Notes under the pieces: generated by a model
Seen by the model: only the letters and a program-made list of their open reading frames with translations
What the model was told of the DNA's origin: nothing
The model's database searches: none
Source: Batkoa obscura
Taxonomy: Eukaryota; Entomophthoromycota; Entomophthoromycetes; Entomophthorales; Batkoaceae
DNA: 55,641 nucleotides
Direction of reading: 5' to 3'
NCBI GenBank assembly: GCA_030770535.1
Contig: JASVEC010000109.1
Location: 1 to 55,641, forward strand
Made by a program: the position numbers and the translations under genes
In this document: positions 18,901 to 27,761 of the stretch, piece after piece
Position numbering within the stretch: the stretch's first letter is position 1
Layout of the letters: each line of letters starts with the position of its first letter

Positions 18901-18972
18901 GACTAGATAACATATAAGGGAATGTATTGGATTGCAAATCTAAAGAGGAGTGTTCGATTCACTCTCTAGTCT
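18901..18972 (+). tRNA. trnC(gca): tRNA-Cys(GCA)
   Basis: Acceptor GACTAGA/TCTAGTC, anticodon stem TTGGA/TCTAA with loop TTGCAAA (GCA). It abuts trnH. Confidence 0.88.
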
Positions 18973-19044
18973 GCGAATAGAGATCGATGGTAGATTATCT
19001 GCCTTCCAAGCAGTATGGTATGGGTTCGAATCCCATTATTCGCA
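18973..19044 (+). tRNA. trnG(ucc): tRNA-Gly(UCC)
   Basis: Acceptor GCGAATA/TATTCGC, anticodon stem TCTGC/GCAGT with loop CTTCCAA (UCC), T-loop TTCGAAT. Confidence 0.9.
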
Positions 19045-19113
19045 GGCGGTATAGTTTAAAGTAAAACACTCATTTCATAAGTGAGAGATAAGAGTTCAAA
19101 GACTTTACCGCTA
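19045..19113 (+). tRNA. trnM(cau): tRNA-Met(CAU) or Ile(CAU), second CAU gene
   Basis: Acceptor GGCGGTA/TACCGCT, anticodon stem CTCAT/GTGAG with loop TTCATAA (CAU). One of the three CAU genes may carry a modified C and read AUA; the sequence does not say which. Confidence 0.8.
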
Positions 19114-19114
19114 A

Positions 19115-19188
19115 ACTCGTTTAGCTTAATAGGATAAAGCATTAACCTTCTAAGTTAAGGAGTATAGGTTCAAATCCTATAACGAGTA
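19115..19188 (+). tRNA. trnR(ucu): tRNA-Arg(UCU)
   Basis: Acceptor ACTCGTT/AACGAGT, anticodon stem TTAAC/GTTAA with loop CTTCTAA (UCU), T-loop TTCAAAT. It reads AGR codons, the usual Arg codons here. Confidence 0.9.
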
Positions 19189-19258
19189 GGATTTGTAGCT
19201 TAAAGAAAGTATTTGCTTGTCGAGCAAAAGGTTGCCGTTTCGAAGACGGTCAAATCCG
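19189..19258 (+). tRNA. trnD(guc): tRNA-Asp(GUC)
   Basis: Acceptor GGATTTG/CAAATCC, anticodon stem TTTGC/GCAAA with loop TTGTCGA (GUC). Confidence 0.88.
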
Positions 19259-19408
19259 GGGAAAATAAAGAAAGTCCGAGATATAAGAAAAAAATAATAA
19301 AAAATTATATAGTAGAAGCTAAATAAATAAATAAGTGAATGAAAAACGTAGAATAAATATACTAGTAAATAAGATAAAAAAAATAGTATTCGGCTTATAG
19401 AGAATCCA
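19259..19408 (+). ncRNA. rnpB: RNase P RNA candidate
   Basis: About 150 bases between trnD and trnQ show the pattern of a reduced mitochondrial RNase P RNA. Conserved region I reads AGAAAGTCCGAGA (about 19269-19281) and region V reads TCGGCTTATAG (19390-19400). They form the universal P4 helix: AAG (19272-19274) with CTT (19394-19396), the single bulged U at 19275, and CCGA (19276-19279) with TCGG (19390-19393). GAATGA at 19337-19342 resembles the GAAUGA of region IV. The rest is A/T-rich filler, as in other fungal mitochondrial rnpB. The RNA would cut 5-prime leaders from the tRNAs. Ends are approximate. Confidence 0.7.
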
Positions 19409-19481
19409 TTGGATGTAGCCAAATAGGTTAAGGCATCATAGTTTGAGTATGACAATGTAGGTTCAAGTCCTGCCGTCCAAT
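19409..19481 (+). tRNA. trnQ(uug): tRNA-Gln(UUG)
   Basis: Acceptor TTGGATG with CGTCCAA, anticodon stem TCATA/TATGA with loop GTTTGAG (UUG), T-loop TTCAAGT. Confidence 0.87.
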
Positions 19482-19553
19482 GCTTTGGTAACTCAAAGGT
19501 TAGAGTAACAAATTGAAAATTTGTAAGTATTGGTTCAATTCCATTCCAAGGCA
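19482..19553 (+). tRNA. trnF(gaa): tRNA-Phe(GAA)
   Basis: Acceptor GCTTTGG/CCAAGGC, anticodon stem ACAAA/TTTGT with loop TTGAAAA (GAA). Confidence 0.9.
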
Positions 19554-19555
19554 TA

Positions 19556-19627
19556 GCCGAATTAGCTTAATGGTAAAGCCTACGTTTTGTAAACGTAAAA
19601 ATAAGTGTTCGAGTCATTTATTCGGCA
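19556..19627 (+). tRNA. trnT(ugu): tRNA-Thr(UGU)
   Basis: Acceptor GCCGAAT/ATTCGGC, anticodon stem TACGT/ACGTA with loop TTTGTAA (UGU). Confidence 0.9.
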
Positions 19628-19714
19628 GGGAGTAGTAAGATTGACCATAAAAATAATGGTATGGATAGTAATAGCAAGGAGTCAAGGAGAATTGAAGAAG
19701 ACAAAAAAAAATAA

Positions 19715-21692
19715 ATGTTTATAAGTATAATTGAAATTTTATTATTAATTATTCCTTTATTAGTATCTATAGCTTATTTAACTTTAGCGGAAAGAAAAGT
19801 TATGGGTAGTATGCAAAGAAGATTAGGACCAAATAAAGTAGGGATATTAGGAGTATTACAACCATTTGCGGATGGGTTAAAATTAGCAATAAAAGAAACA
19901 ATATTAGTATCACAAGCGAATAAAATATTATTTTTATTTGCACCTTATATTACTTTAGTATTTGGTTTATTAGCTTGGGCTGTTATTCCTTTTAATAGAG
20001 GTATTGTTGTTGCTGATATAGGTTATAGTACATTATATATATTATTAATATCATCACTAGGAGTATTAGGAATAATATTAGCAGGATGGTCAGCAAATTC
20101 AAAATATGCATTATTAGGATCTTTAAGAACAACAGCTCAGTTAATATCATATGAAGTAGTAATAGGATTAATGATAATAATGGTAGTAATGTTAACAGAT
20201 TCATTGAATTTTATAACAATAATAGAAGCACAAAAAGTAATATGGAATATAATACCAATATTACCAATATTTATAATATTTATGATAAGTGCATTAGCTG
20301 AAACAAATAGAGCACCTATGGATTTACCAGAGGCTAGATTTGGTCTCTATAAATATCACTATATGCTGGGAAGTCTTAAAAATCATAGTACTAAATAAGT
20401 AAAAATCTATGATATGAAACAATAGATAATCAGCAGGAAACCAAAATATATATATATGAGTAGGATCCTCAGAGATTTAACGTGATAAATTGAAAAAATT
20501 TCAATTAAGATAAAATCCAAACACAAAAAATAATAATGAAATATAAAATAATTATAAAATTAATAATATTTATAAGTTTAATAAATATATTAAATGATAA
20601 TGATTTAGATCAAAATAGAATGATTTTAAGTAATATGTTATATATAAAATGAAAAAATTCTAGTATTTATGATGATTTATCAAAACCAGAAATAATATCA
20701 AAAATTAATAATGAATTAAAGGAAAAATCAGGTATATATGGGTTTTTAAATAAAAAGAATAATAAAATATATATAGGTAGTGCAAAGAATTTAAGTAAAA
20801 GATTTAAAGAGCATATAAAGTATGATAAATCAAATATAAAATTAACTAGATCTATGAAAAAATATGGTTTATCGGAATTTATGTTTATTGTATTTGAATT
20901 TAATAATTCAGAAAGGAGTTTAATTGAATTAGAAAATATTTATATTCAATCTTTTGATAAAGATTCTTTATTAAATTTTAAATTAAATGCTACATCTATG
21001 GAAGGATATAAACATACAGAAGAAGCCAAAGAAAAAATGAGATTAAGAATGCAAAGAGAAAATCATCCTATGTATGGTAAAAAACATACTATAGAAGCAA
21101 AATTAAAAATAAGTAAGGCTACAAAAGGAAAAAATAATCCAAGATATGGAGTAGAAGTATTAAAAAAAACAAGAGAATTAATATCAAAAGCAAAAAGTAA
21201 AAAACCTATATATATATATGATTTAGAAGGAAATATAATAAAAATATTACCGAATGCTATTAAAGTAGGAGAGTGATTAGGTATTCATAAAACAACAGTA
21301 GGAAGATATATAAAATCTGGTAAAATATATAAGAATAAATATATATTAAAAATTAAATTGTGTAGGAATCAGAATTAGTAGCAGGATTTATGACAGAACA
21401 TTCTGCATTATCTTTTGCTTTTTTCTTTTTAGGTGAATATGGTAATATAATATTAATATGTGCTATTACAGTAAATTTATTTATGGGTGGTTATCATTTC
21501 TTTAATATAGAATCAGGAATAATATTAGGAATAAAAGTATCAATGCTTTTATTTAGTTTTATTTGAATAAGAGCAACATTCCCAAGAATGAGATTTGATC
21601 AATTAATGTTATTATGTTGGACTGGACTTTTACCATTAGTATTAGCATATTTTGTATTAATATCAAGTATAGTAGTAATAATGGCAAATTAA
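19715..21692 (+). CDS. nad1: NADH dehydrogenase subunit 1 (2 exons)
   Basis: Nad1 forms part of the quinone-binding site of complex I. Exons 19715-20335 and 21366-21692 give 315 aa. Conserved features are [30 protein letters not shown] and [13 protein letters not shown] at the exon 1 end, joined to [13 protein letters not shown] at the exon 2 start. The first exon ends in T and the intron ends in G. Exon 2 has one TGA as Trp and ends TAA. Confidence 0.97.
20336..21365 (+). mobile_element. nad1 group I intron
   Basis: A 1030-bp group I intron with the P/Q element AATCAGCAGGAAACC (about 20430) and the R/S element CCTCAGAGATTTAACG (about 20466), both 5-prime of the encoded ORF. The same core motifs occur in cob intron 1 and cox1 intron 2. 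Confidence 0.85.
20536..21378 (+). CDS. GIY-YIG homing endonuclease in nad1 intron
   Basis: 280 aa, with TGA as Trp. It is a free-standing frame starting at ATG 20536, not fused to exon 1. The nuclease domain reads [22 protein letters not shown] (GIY and YIG about residues 76-92), then the Arg/His part KRFKEH and the Glu-containing [10 protein letters not shown] helix. NUMOD3-like repeats ([23 protein letters not shown]) and a NUMOD1-like tail ([12 protein letters not shown]) follow. The stop TAG at 21376 lies 13 bases inside nad1 exon 2, so the ORF and exon overlap. It looks intact. Confidence 0.88.
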
Positions 21693-21716
21693 TAAAGTTA
21701 AAAGATTATTAATAAT

Positions 21717-22009
21717 ACTGTTCTTAGATATATCTAAAATAAGAGGAAATCAATTTAGACCTTTAATGAAATTTATATTCTGGTAATTCTTATTAAATTT
21801 TGTATTATTAGGATAAATATGAACTAAACCAGTAGAAGAACAATATATAATAATAGGATAAAATAATTCAATATTATATTTTATATGGTTTATAATGGAA
21901 CTAGAATAATGTATAATAAGAGGAAATAAATAAGAAAAGAGATATATTGTAAGAAAGCAATATAAATGAAAAGAAATAAGAAAAAGAAAAAAAAAGTATG
22001 TATAATAGA
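21717..22009 (+). pseudogene. Degenerate copy of the cob 3-prime end plus the atp6 leader and start
   Basis: About 290 bases align with 31038-31353: the last 75 or so codons of cob with many substitutions and stops, the cob stop, the whole cob-atp6 spacer (GAAAAGAGATATATTGTAAG and onward, almost unchanged) and the first codons of atp6 (ATGTATAATAGAA). The spacer is better conserved than the coding relic, which suggests selection for its use as the leader of ORF268. Confidence 0.85.
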
Positions 22010-22804
22010 ATAAAAAAAAACTATCATTTATTTTTAGAAAAATATCAAATTAATAAAAAAATAAATGATATTAGATTAGGGATAAATAAAGCTAACTCAT
22101 TAAAAACACTTCCAATAAAATGGGATAATTTTCATAATCATATTATTACAAGAATAGTAAGATTTATATTAGGAGTTATAACAGGAATAGGGTTAATAAA
22201 TATGAATAAGACTATAATACCTACATATGGATATGATTTTACAATAGATATAATAATGTTAATAAATTTTATATATATAACGAGTGTATCAATGACAAGA
22301 TTAATATATATAATAAAAATATTATATAATAAAGAATATGAGATAAGAAACTCACCATTAAATTATTTAGGAAGTAAAGTGGGTAACATATGGTTATGCG
22401 TAAAAGGTGTATGTACAGTAATAGGAACAAGTGGAGGAATACTAGGTGGTTTAGTGATTTATGATAATATAATAGAGAGAACAGGAAGGAATAGAATATT
22501 TATGCCTAAAATAGAATATGTAACAGATAAAATATTAACAAAAATAGGAATAAATAAAAATGAAATAATGATTAAAGATATAAATGAGAGTATAAAGGAT
22601 AAGGTGGTACAAATAGAAGAGATAAGTAAGGATATAAAAGAAATAAATAAATTATTAACATCAATAGAGTATAAACCAGATAAGGAATTATTAGAAATCT
22701 TTAATAATGAAATCCAAAAAGATATATTAAAGGAATTGAATAAGATTCAAGAAGAACAAAAGAGATTAGACCAAGCATATAAAAATATAATAAAAAAAAG
22801 ATAA
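21998..22804 (+). CDS. ORF268, RNSPLN-family putative membrane protein
   Basis: 268 aa, ATG to TAA, no TGA. The first four residues MYNR and the leader are copied from atp6, so the foreign frame starts on a resident start codon. Parts: a basic N-terminus, the motif WDNFHNHIITRIVRF (about 46-60), two membrane segments (about 57-72 and 85-108), YEIRNSPLNYLG (about 117-128), a Gly-rich third hydrophobic stretch (CTVIGTSGGILGGLVIY), then a charged C-terminal helix of about 90 residues with coiled-coil character. It is an intact relative of the broken ORF at 5636-6372. Function unknown; a mitochondrial-plasmid origin is possible but unproven. Confidence 0.7.
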   Translation: MYNRIKKNYHLFLEKYQINKKINDIRLGINKANSLKTLPIKWDNFHNHIITRIVRFILGVITGIGLINMNKTIIPTYGYDFTIDIIMLINFIYITSVSMTRLIYIIKILYNKEYEIRNSPLNYLGSKVGNIWLCVKGVCTVIGTSGGILGGLVIYDNIIERTGRNRIFMPKIEYVTDKILTKIGINKNEIMIKDINESIKDKVVQIEEISKDIKEINKLLTSIEYKPDKELLEIFNNEIQKDILKELNKIQEEQKRLDQAYKNIIKKR

Positions 22805-22845
22805 TAGATTTGTGTGTTTGATTTATAATTAATGGATAGGAGAAA

Positions 22846-22853
22846 AACCTTCC
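22846..22853 (+). promoter_or_regulatory. AACCTTCC behind ORF268
   Basis: The octamer lies about 42 bases after the ORF268 stop, supporting the idea that ORF268 is expressed as an mRNA with a defined end. Confidence 0.55.
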
Positions 22854-22870
22854 ATCCCCTCCTTAGACAG

Positions 22871-22917
22871 GGAAAGTGAAAGAGAAGGAGGGGAAAAGAG
22901 AAGAGAAGGGAAGAAAA
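22871..22917 (+). repeat. Purine-rich GGAAAGTGAAA block before trnR(UCG)
   Basis: Near-identical to 17522-17569 over about 45 bases. It lies between the AACCTTCC signal of ORF268 and trnR. Confidence 0.6.
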
Positions 22918-22919
22918 GA

Positions 22920-22993
22920 ACGTTCTTAGTTTAAGAGGAAAAAGTATTAACCTTCGAAGTTAAGGAATAATGGTTCGAGTCCATTAGAACGTA
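22920..22993 (+). tRNA. trnR(ucg): tRNA-Arg(UCG)
   Basis: Acceptor ACGTTCT/AGAACGT, anticodon stem TTAAC/GTTAA with loop CTTCGAA (UCG), T-loop TTCGAGT. It would read CGN codons, which are rare in these genes. Confidence 0.88.
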
Positions 22994-22996
22994 ATA

Positions 22997-23067
22997 AGGA
23001 TTATAACTTAAAGGGAAAGTGCTTGGCCGATAACTAAGAGATAATGGTTCGATTCCATTTAATCCTA
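22997..23067 (+). tRNA. trnI(gau): tRNA-Ile(GAU)
   Basis: Acceptor AGGATTA/TAATCCT, anticodon stem CTTGG/CTAAG with loop CCGATAA (GAU), T-loop TTCGATT. Confidence 0.87.
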
Positions 23068-23107
23068 CAAAAGATCGAAAAAAAAAAATAGGAAGAAAGG
23101 AAAGGAG

Positions 23108-23461
23108 ATGAATAATTTAATAATATTAATGATAATGACAACAATAATAGTATTTGTATTATTATTTGTAAATTTAATATTAGGTGATAATAAACCATAT
23201 ATAAATAAATTATCACCATATGAATGTGGATTAATACCATTAGGGGATTGTAGAGCGACTTTAAATGTACAATATATATTAGTAGCGATATTATTTATAA
23301 TATTTGATATAGAGGTAATAGTATTATTACCATATGGGATAACAATAAATAATATATACACATATTGGATAATGATAATATTCATAATAATATTAACAAT
23401 AGGATTTTATTATGAAATAAGTAAAGGGGCATTAAAATATGTAAAAACAGCGGGAGATTAG
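23108..23461 (+). CDS. nad3: NADH dehydrogenase subunit 3
   Basis: 117 aa, a complex I membrane subunit. It has the Nad3 signature LSPYECGLIPLGDCR with the switch-loop Cys and FDIEVIVLLPYG. The usual end KGAL is followed by a seven-residue tail KYVKTAGD whose last codons and TAG stop lie inside trnV: the gene overlaps trnV by 10 bases (23452-23461). Confidence 0.94.
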   Translation: MNNLIILMIMTTIIVFVLLFVNLILGDNKPYINKLSPYECGLIPLGDCRATLNVQYILVAILFIIFDIEVIVLLPYGITINNIYTYWIMIIFIIILTIGFYYEISKGALKYVKTAGD

Positions 23462-23523
23462 CTTAATTGGCAGAGCGAATATTTTACACGTATTTGGAGG
23501 TTGTTCGAATCAACCATTTCCCA
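23452..23523 (+). tRNA. trnV(uac): tRNA-Val(UAC), overlapping the nad3 end
   Basis: Acceptor GGGAGAT/ATTTCCC, D arm GCTTAATTGGCAGAGC, anticodon stem AATAT/GTATT with loop TTTACAC (UAC), T-loop TTCGAAT. Its first ten bases are also the last codons of nad3. Confidence 0.88.
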
Positions 23524-23526
23524 CGA

Positions 23527-23608
23527 GGGAAGTATGCTAACTGGTATAGCGATCTAATTGTAAATTAGATGACAGAAGTCATTATAGGTTCGAGTCCTAT
23601 ACTTCTCA
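23527..23608 (+). tRNA. trnY(gua): tRNA-Tyr(GUA)
   Basis: Acceptor GGGAAGT/ACTTCTC, anticodon stem TCTAA/TTAGA with loop TTGTAAA (GUA), and an extended variable arm as in bacterial-type tRNA-Tyr. Confidence 0.9.
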
Positions 23609-23681
23609 GGGATGATAGCTTAAATGGTAAAGCTTTCCGCTCATAACGGACAAGATGTGGGTTCAAATCCTGCTTATCCTA
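23609..23681 (+). tRNA. trnM(cau): tRNA-Met(CAU), third CAU gene
   Basis: Acceptor GGGATGA with TTATCCT, anticodon stem TTCCG/CGGAC with loop CTCATAA (CAU), T-loop TTCAAAT. Confidence 0.82.
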
Positions 23682-23764
23682 GGAAAAATAGCCTAAAGGT
23701 AAGGCAGAAGCTTGCTAAGTTTTGGATTAAAAAATCTTTAAAGGTTCGAGTCCTTTTTTTTCCA
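23682..23764 (+). tRNA. trnS(gcu): tRNA-Ser(GCU)
   Basis: Acceptor GGAAAAA/TTTTTCC, anticodon loop TTGCTAA (GCU), long variable arm GGATTAAAAAATCTTT, T-loop TTCGAGT. Confidence 0.85.
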
Positions 23765-23770
23765 AAGGTG

Positions 23771-23830
23771 AGGAAAGTGAAAGAGGGAGGGGGTAAAAAA
23801 GGGAAGAAAGGAGATAAAAGAAAAAGAAAT
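23771..23830 (+). repeat. Purine-rich GGAAAGTGAAA block before rnl
   Basis: Fifth copy of the purine block, between trnS and the large rRNA. It may be spacer or precursor sequence removed from the rRNA 5-prime end. Confidence 0.5.
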
Positions 23831-26255
23831 AGATTACCAAGGAGAAGAAAAGGACTAAATTAGGAAGATAAGCCAAAGTAAAGAGAAAGGATACACGAAA
23901 GAAATATTGGGGAAGAGATAATGAACCAATAGGATCCAATGGGGAAAGCCAAAAGAAACAACCCTTTGAACAGAAACATCTAAAGTAAAAGGAGGAAAAG
24001 AAATCAACCGAGATAAGCTGAGTAGTGGTGAGCGAAAGGAAAAAAATCCAAAACCGACCAAAAGAATGGGTTAAGAGCCAACCAAAGAGGGTAAGAGTCC
24101 CGTATAGAGGGAGAGAAAAGAAGTAGAATGAGAGAAAACTTATTCGAAAAAAGGGGAACCATCCTCTAAAGGTAAATAAGTTACTTTGAGCGATAGAGAA
24201 AAGTACCGTGAGGGAAAATTGAAAAGAAAGTAGTTGACTAGTGAAAAGAACCGGAATAAGTTAGTTTATAAGCAGTTGGAAGGAAAACTGACAACGTACC
24301 TTTGGCATAATGGGTCAGCAAGTTGATAAGTGAAGCGAGTAGGAAGGAACTAGATGAGAATAAAGAAAGTATCACTAATCAGACCCGAAACCAAGTGATC
24401 TTACCATGAACAAGTTAAAGGACTGAACGGTAGTCTGTAGCAATAGGCACCGAAGATTTGTGGTAGGGAGTGAAAAGCTAATCTCACTTGGAGATAGCTG
24501 GTATTCCGCGAAAACTATTTAAGTAGAACCTTAATAAAAAGGTGGATTAAGTAAAGCACTGGATATAAAGGCGAAAAGTTTAATTGGGGAGCAAATCAAT
24601 CTCTATCAATTATATCTAATCAACTAAAGGATCCATCAAAATAAATTAGGAGTCAGACTGTGGGGGATAAGCTCCACGGTCAAGAGGGTAACAGCCCAGA
24701 GATCAGAGAATAAGGTCCCAAAAAGCTGACTAAGTGAAAGGAATAGAGAGAAGAAGAAGACAAGCCTAAAGTGGGCTTGGAAGCAGCCATCTAAGAAAGA
24801 AAGCGTAATAGCTCAAGGCTCAATTGTAGAAAAGATAGAAAATGTAAAGGGTCTAAGTCAGATACCGAAATGGATCAAGCAGCGAAAGCGGCAGTGGTAG
24901 CGGAACATTCAGAGAGATCTGAAGAGAGAATGCTGACATGAGTAACAAGAAAGAATAATAAGAATAATTCTCGCCAGGAGGAGAAGGGTTATATAGCAAT
25001 AGAGAATAACTATATATAAAGTAACGGTATCTAAGAGAAGATCGATGAAGAAATCTAACTAATAAAAAGTCGAAAGACTCAGGAAAAAAAATTAGTAAAA
25101 AATAAACCGTACCCAAAACCGACACAGGTATCCGAAGCGGCGAATGAGACAATCATCTTGAAGGAACTCGGCAAAATGCCTCTGTAACTTAGGAAGAAAG
25201 AGGGTGATCAATATGATCATGACACAAAAGAGTAGGGAACGACTGTTTACTTAAAACACAAGACCTTGCTAAAACCTATATGTATTGATGTATAAGGTCT
25301 GACACCTGCCCAGTGCTAGTAAGAGTGAATAAAATAAATTTGACTCTCTGGTTAACGGCAGCCGTAACTATGACGGTTCTAAGGTAGCGTAATACCTTGA
25401 CTACTAATTATAGTCTTGCATGAATGGTGTAACGATTTCCCTAGCTGTCTCCAAGATGAACTCAGTGAAATTGCAATGGAGGTGAAAATGCCTTCTACCC
25501 TTAGCTAGACGGGAAGACCCTTTGAAGCTTTACTGGAAATAAATAAAGTGGGCTAGCCAGAAAGAAAGGAAGGATAGTATTCCGATTGACCTCTCTTAGC
25601 AAAGAGTCCACAAAGATATGTTTATTGGACAGTTTAACTGGGGCGGTAGCCTCCCAAAAGGTAACGGAGGCGTTCGAAGGTAGAGTATTAATTGAATAGA
25701 AATCAAATAAGAAGTATAATGGCAAAACTCTGCTTAACAGTGAGTCATACAAGACAAGCTGAGAGGTAACTCGGACATAGTGATCCGATGATAACAGAAT
25801 GGAATGGTCATCGCTAAACGGATAAAAGCTACTCAAGGGATAACAGATTAATCAGTCCTAATAGTTCGAATAGAGGGACTGGATTGATACCTCGATGTCG
25901 ACTCATCTTATCCTCGGGCTGCAGAAGGTCCGAAGGGTTCGGCTGTTCGCCGAGTAAAAAGGTACGTGAGTTGGGTTAAATACGACGTGAGTCAGTATGG
26001 ACCCTATCTACTAAGGGAATAGGAATTGATTCTTAATTAAAACCCAGTACGAGAGGAGCGGGGCTAGTGAACCAATAGTGTACCTGAAGACAGGGAAGCC
26101 ACGTTCATAAAGGATAACAACTGAAAGCATCTAAAGTAGGAAACCAATAAGAAAAAATACCTAAAAGATACGTAGAAGAAAACTACGAGATTAGGCCAAC
26201 GAATATAAAATGATGAGAATCAATAAGTGTAGTGGTACTAAAAAAATCGAATAAC
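23830..26255 (+). rRNA. rnl: Large subunit ribosomal RNA
   Basis: Continuous rRNA of about 2.4 kb with universal 23S landmarks in order: GTACCGTGAGGGAAA (24203), GACCCGAAACCAAGTGATCT (24382), GGAGATAGCTGGT (24490), the domain V/IV segment GTAACTATGACGGTTCTAAG (from about 25364), GACGGGAAGACCC (about 25508), AGGGATAACAGATTAATC (about 25836) and the sarcin-ricin loop CAGTACGAGAGGAGC (26045). No intron interrupts the usual group I insertion sites. The ends are approximate. Confidence 0.95.
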
Positions 26256-26309
26256 TTGGTAATCGAAAAAAAAAAAAAAGAGAAAAAGAGTTAGCCTTAG
26301 GGCAAAACA
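26256..26309 (+). other. rnl-rns spacer
   Basis: Short A-rich spacer with a run of about 14 A; no gene and no AACCTTCC octamer. Confidence 0.5.
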
Positions 26310-27697
26310 AAATAATTAAAGTAGTTTGATCTTGGCTACGAATATACGCTAACTATAGGCCTTACACATGCAAGTCGGATGATAAAAATGGAGTCAGGAC
26401 TACCATAAATCATGGCATCCGGGTGAGTATAAAATAGGAAATATAACAGTTTGGTATAGAGAAAAACTATATAAAAGGTTTAAATAACCACCTTATATAT
26501 CAGCCTATTAAAAGGATTAGGTAGTTGGTAAGGTAAAAGCTTACCAAGCCAAAGATCTAAAATCTAGAACTAGAAATGAGCTAGATCACAGTGGCGATGA
26601 AAGAAGAGCCACGTGGACCTATTCGGTCTGCCAGCAGTGGGGAATATTGGACAATGGGCAAGACGCCTGATCCAGCCATATAGTAAGAGCTTAGCTCTAA
26701 AGAAAAGGAAAATAATGATAAAACTTTTCTACTAATCCTGACTAATCTCGTGCCAGCAGTCGCGGTAATACGAGGAGGATAAGCGTAATTCATTATATCT
26801 AGGTGTAAAGGGTCTGTAGGCGGCAAAAAGCTAGAGTGTAAAAGAAGAAAGAGGAATTAAATAAGGAGGGATGAAATCTGTAGATATAAATTAAGAACAT
26901 CAAAGGCGAAGGCATCTTTCTAATAAACACTGACGCTAAGAGACTAAAGTGTGGGTAGCGAAAAGGATTAGATACCCTATTAGTCCACACCCTAAACTAT
27001 GAGTGTTAAACTTAACAGAAACACTCCACCTGGGGACTACTATCGCAAGATAGAAACCCAAAAGAATAGACGGTCTTTAAGACCAGCAGTGAAGCATGTT
27101 GTTTAATTTGACGGTACCCAAAGAATCTTACCAATCTTTGAATTATTATAATGGGATTTATATCCAATCAATGATAAATTGATTTGTGTTTACACGGATT
27201 ATAGTAACAGGTGTTGCATGGCTGTCTTTAGTTCGTGTTGTGAAATATAAGGTTAAGTCCAGTAACGAACGAAACCCCTAATACTAATTAAATCTTAGTA
27301 GACTAGCTCTAGGGATTAAGACAAGTCCTTATGGCCCTCAAGGATTGGGCTACAGACGTGCCACAATAGTAGAAACAATAGGAAGCTTGAAAAAGTAAAT
27401 AAACCCTGAAAAACTACTATGTACTAATGGAAGTCTGAAACTCGGCTTCCTGAAGAAGGAATTGCTAGTAATCGTGGATCACCATGCCACGGTGAACAAG
27501 AATTTTAGAGATGTACTAATCGCCCGTCAAGGGCGGAGAGAGATAGACTACGAAAGCTAACGCTAGGGTTTAATTTTGTTTTTTCATTCGGAATGAAGTC
27601 AAAATTTTTCCTATTAAGGCTATTGCTACCAATCTAAATCTATCCGTCTTAAGTCGTAACAAAGTTACCTTAGGGGAACCTGAGGTAGAATGGTAAA
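26310..27697 (+). rRNA. rns: Small subunit ribosomal RNA
   Basis: About 1.39 kb with 16S landmarks: TAGTTTGATCTTGGCTAC near the start, GTGCCAGCAGTCGCGGTAAT (about 26750), GGATTAGATACCCTATTAGT (about 26966), and the 3-prime end GTCGTAACAAAGTTACC (about 27653) with GGGGAACCTGAGGTAGAAT. No intron is seen. A variant octamer ACCCTTCC at 27699-27706 follows directly, where an RNA 3-prime end is expected. Confidence 0.95.
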
Positions 27698-27698
27698 T

Positions 27699-27706
27699 AC
27701 CCTTCC
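27699..27706 (+). promoter_or_regulatory. ACCCTTCC, octamer variant behind rns
   Basis: One-base variant of AACCTTCC placed between the rns 3-prime end and the cob leader. Confidence 0.45.
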
Positions 27707-27761
27707 AATTTTTTTTCTTTTAATACCTATTTTTGGTATATTTTATTAAAAATTTAGAGTT

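Noticed and set aside
23830-27697. Introns in rnl or rns
   Set aside because: All conserved rRNA segments follow at normal spacing with no insertion at the usual group I sites.
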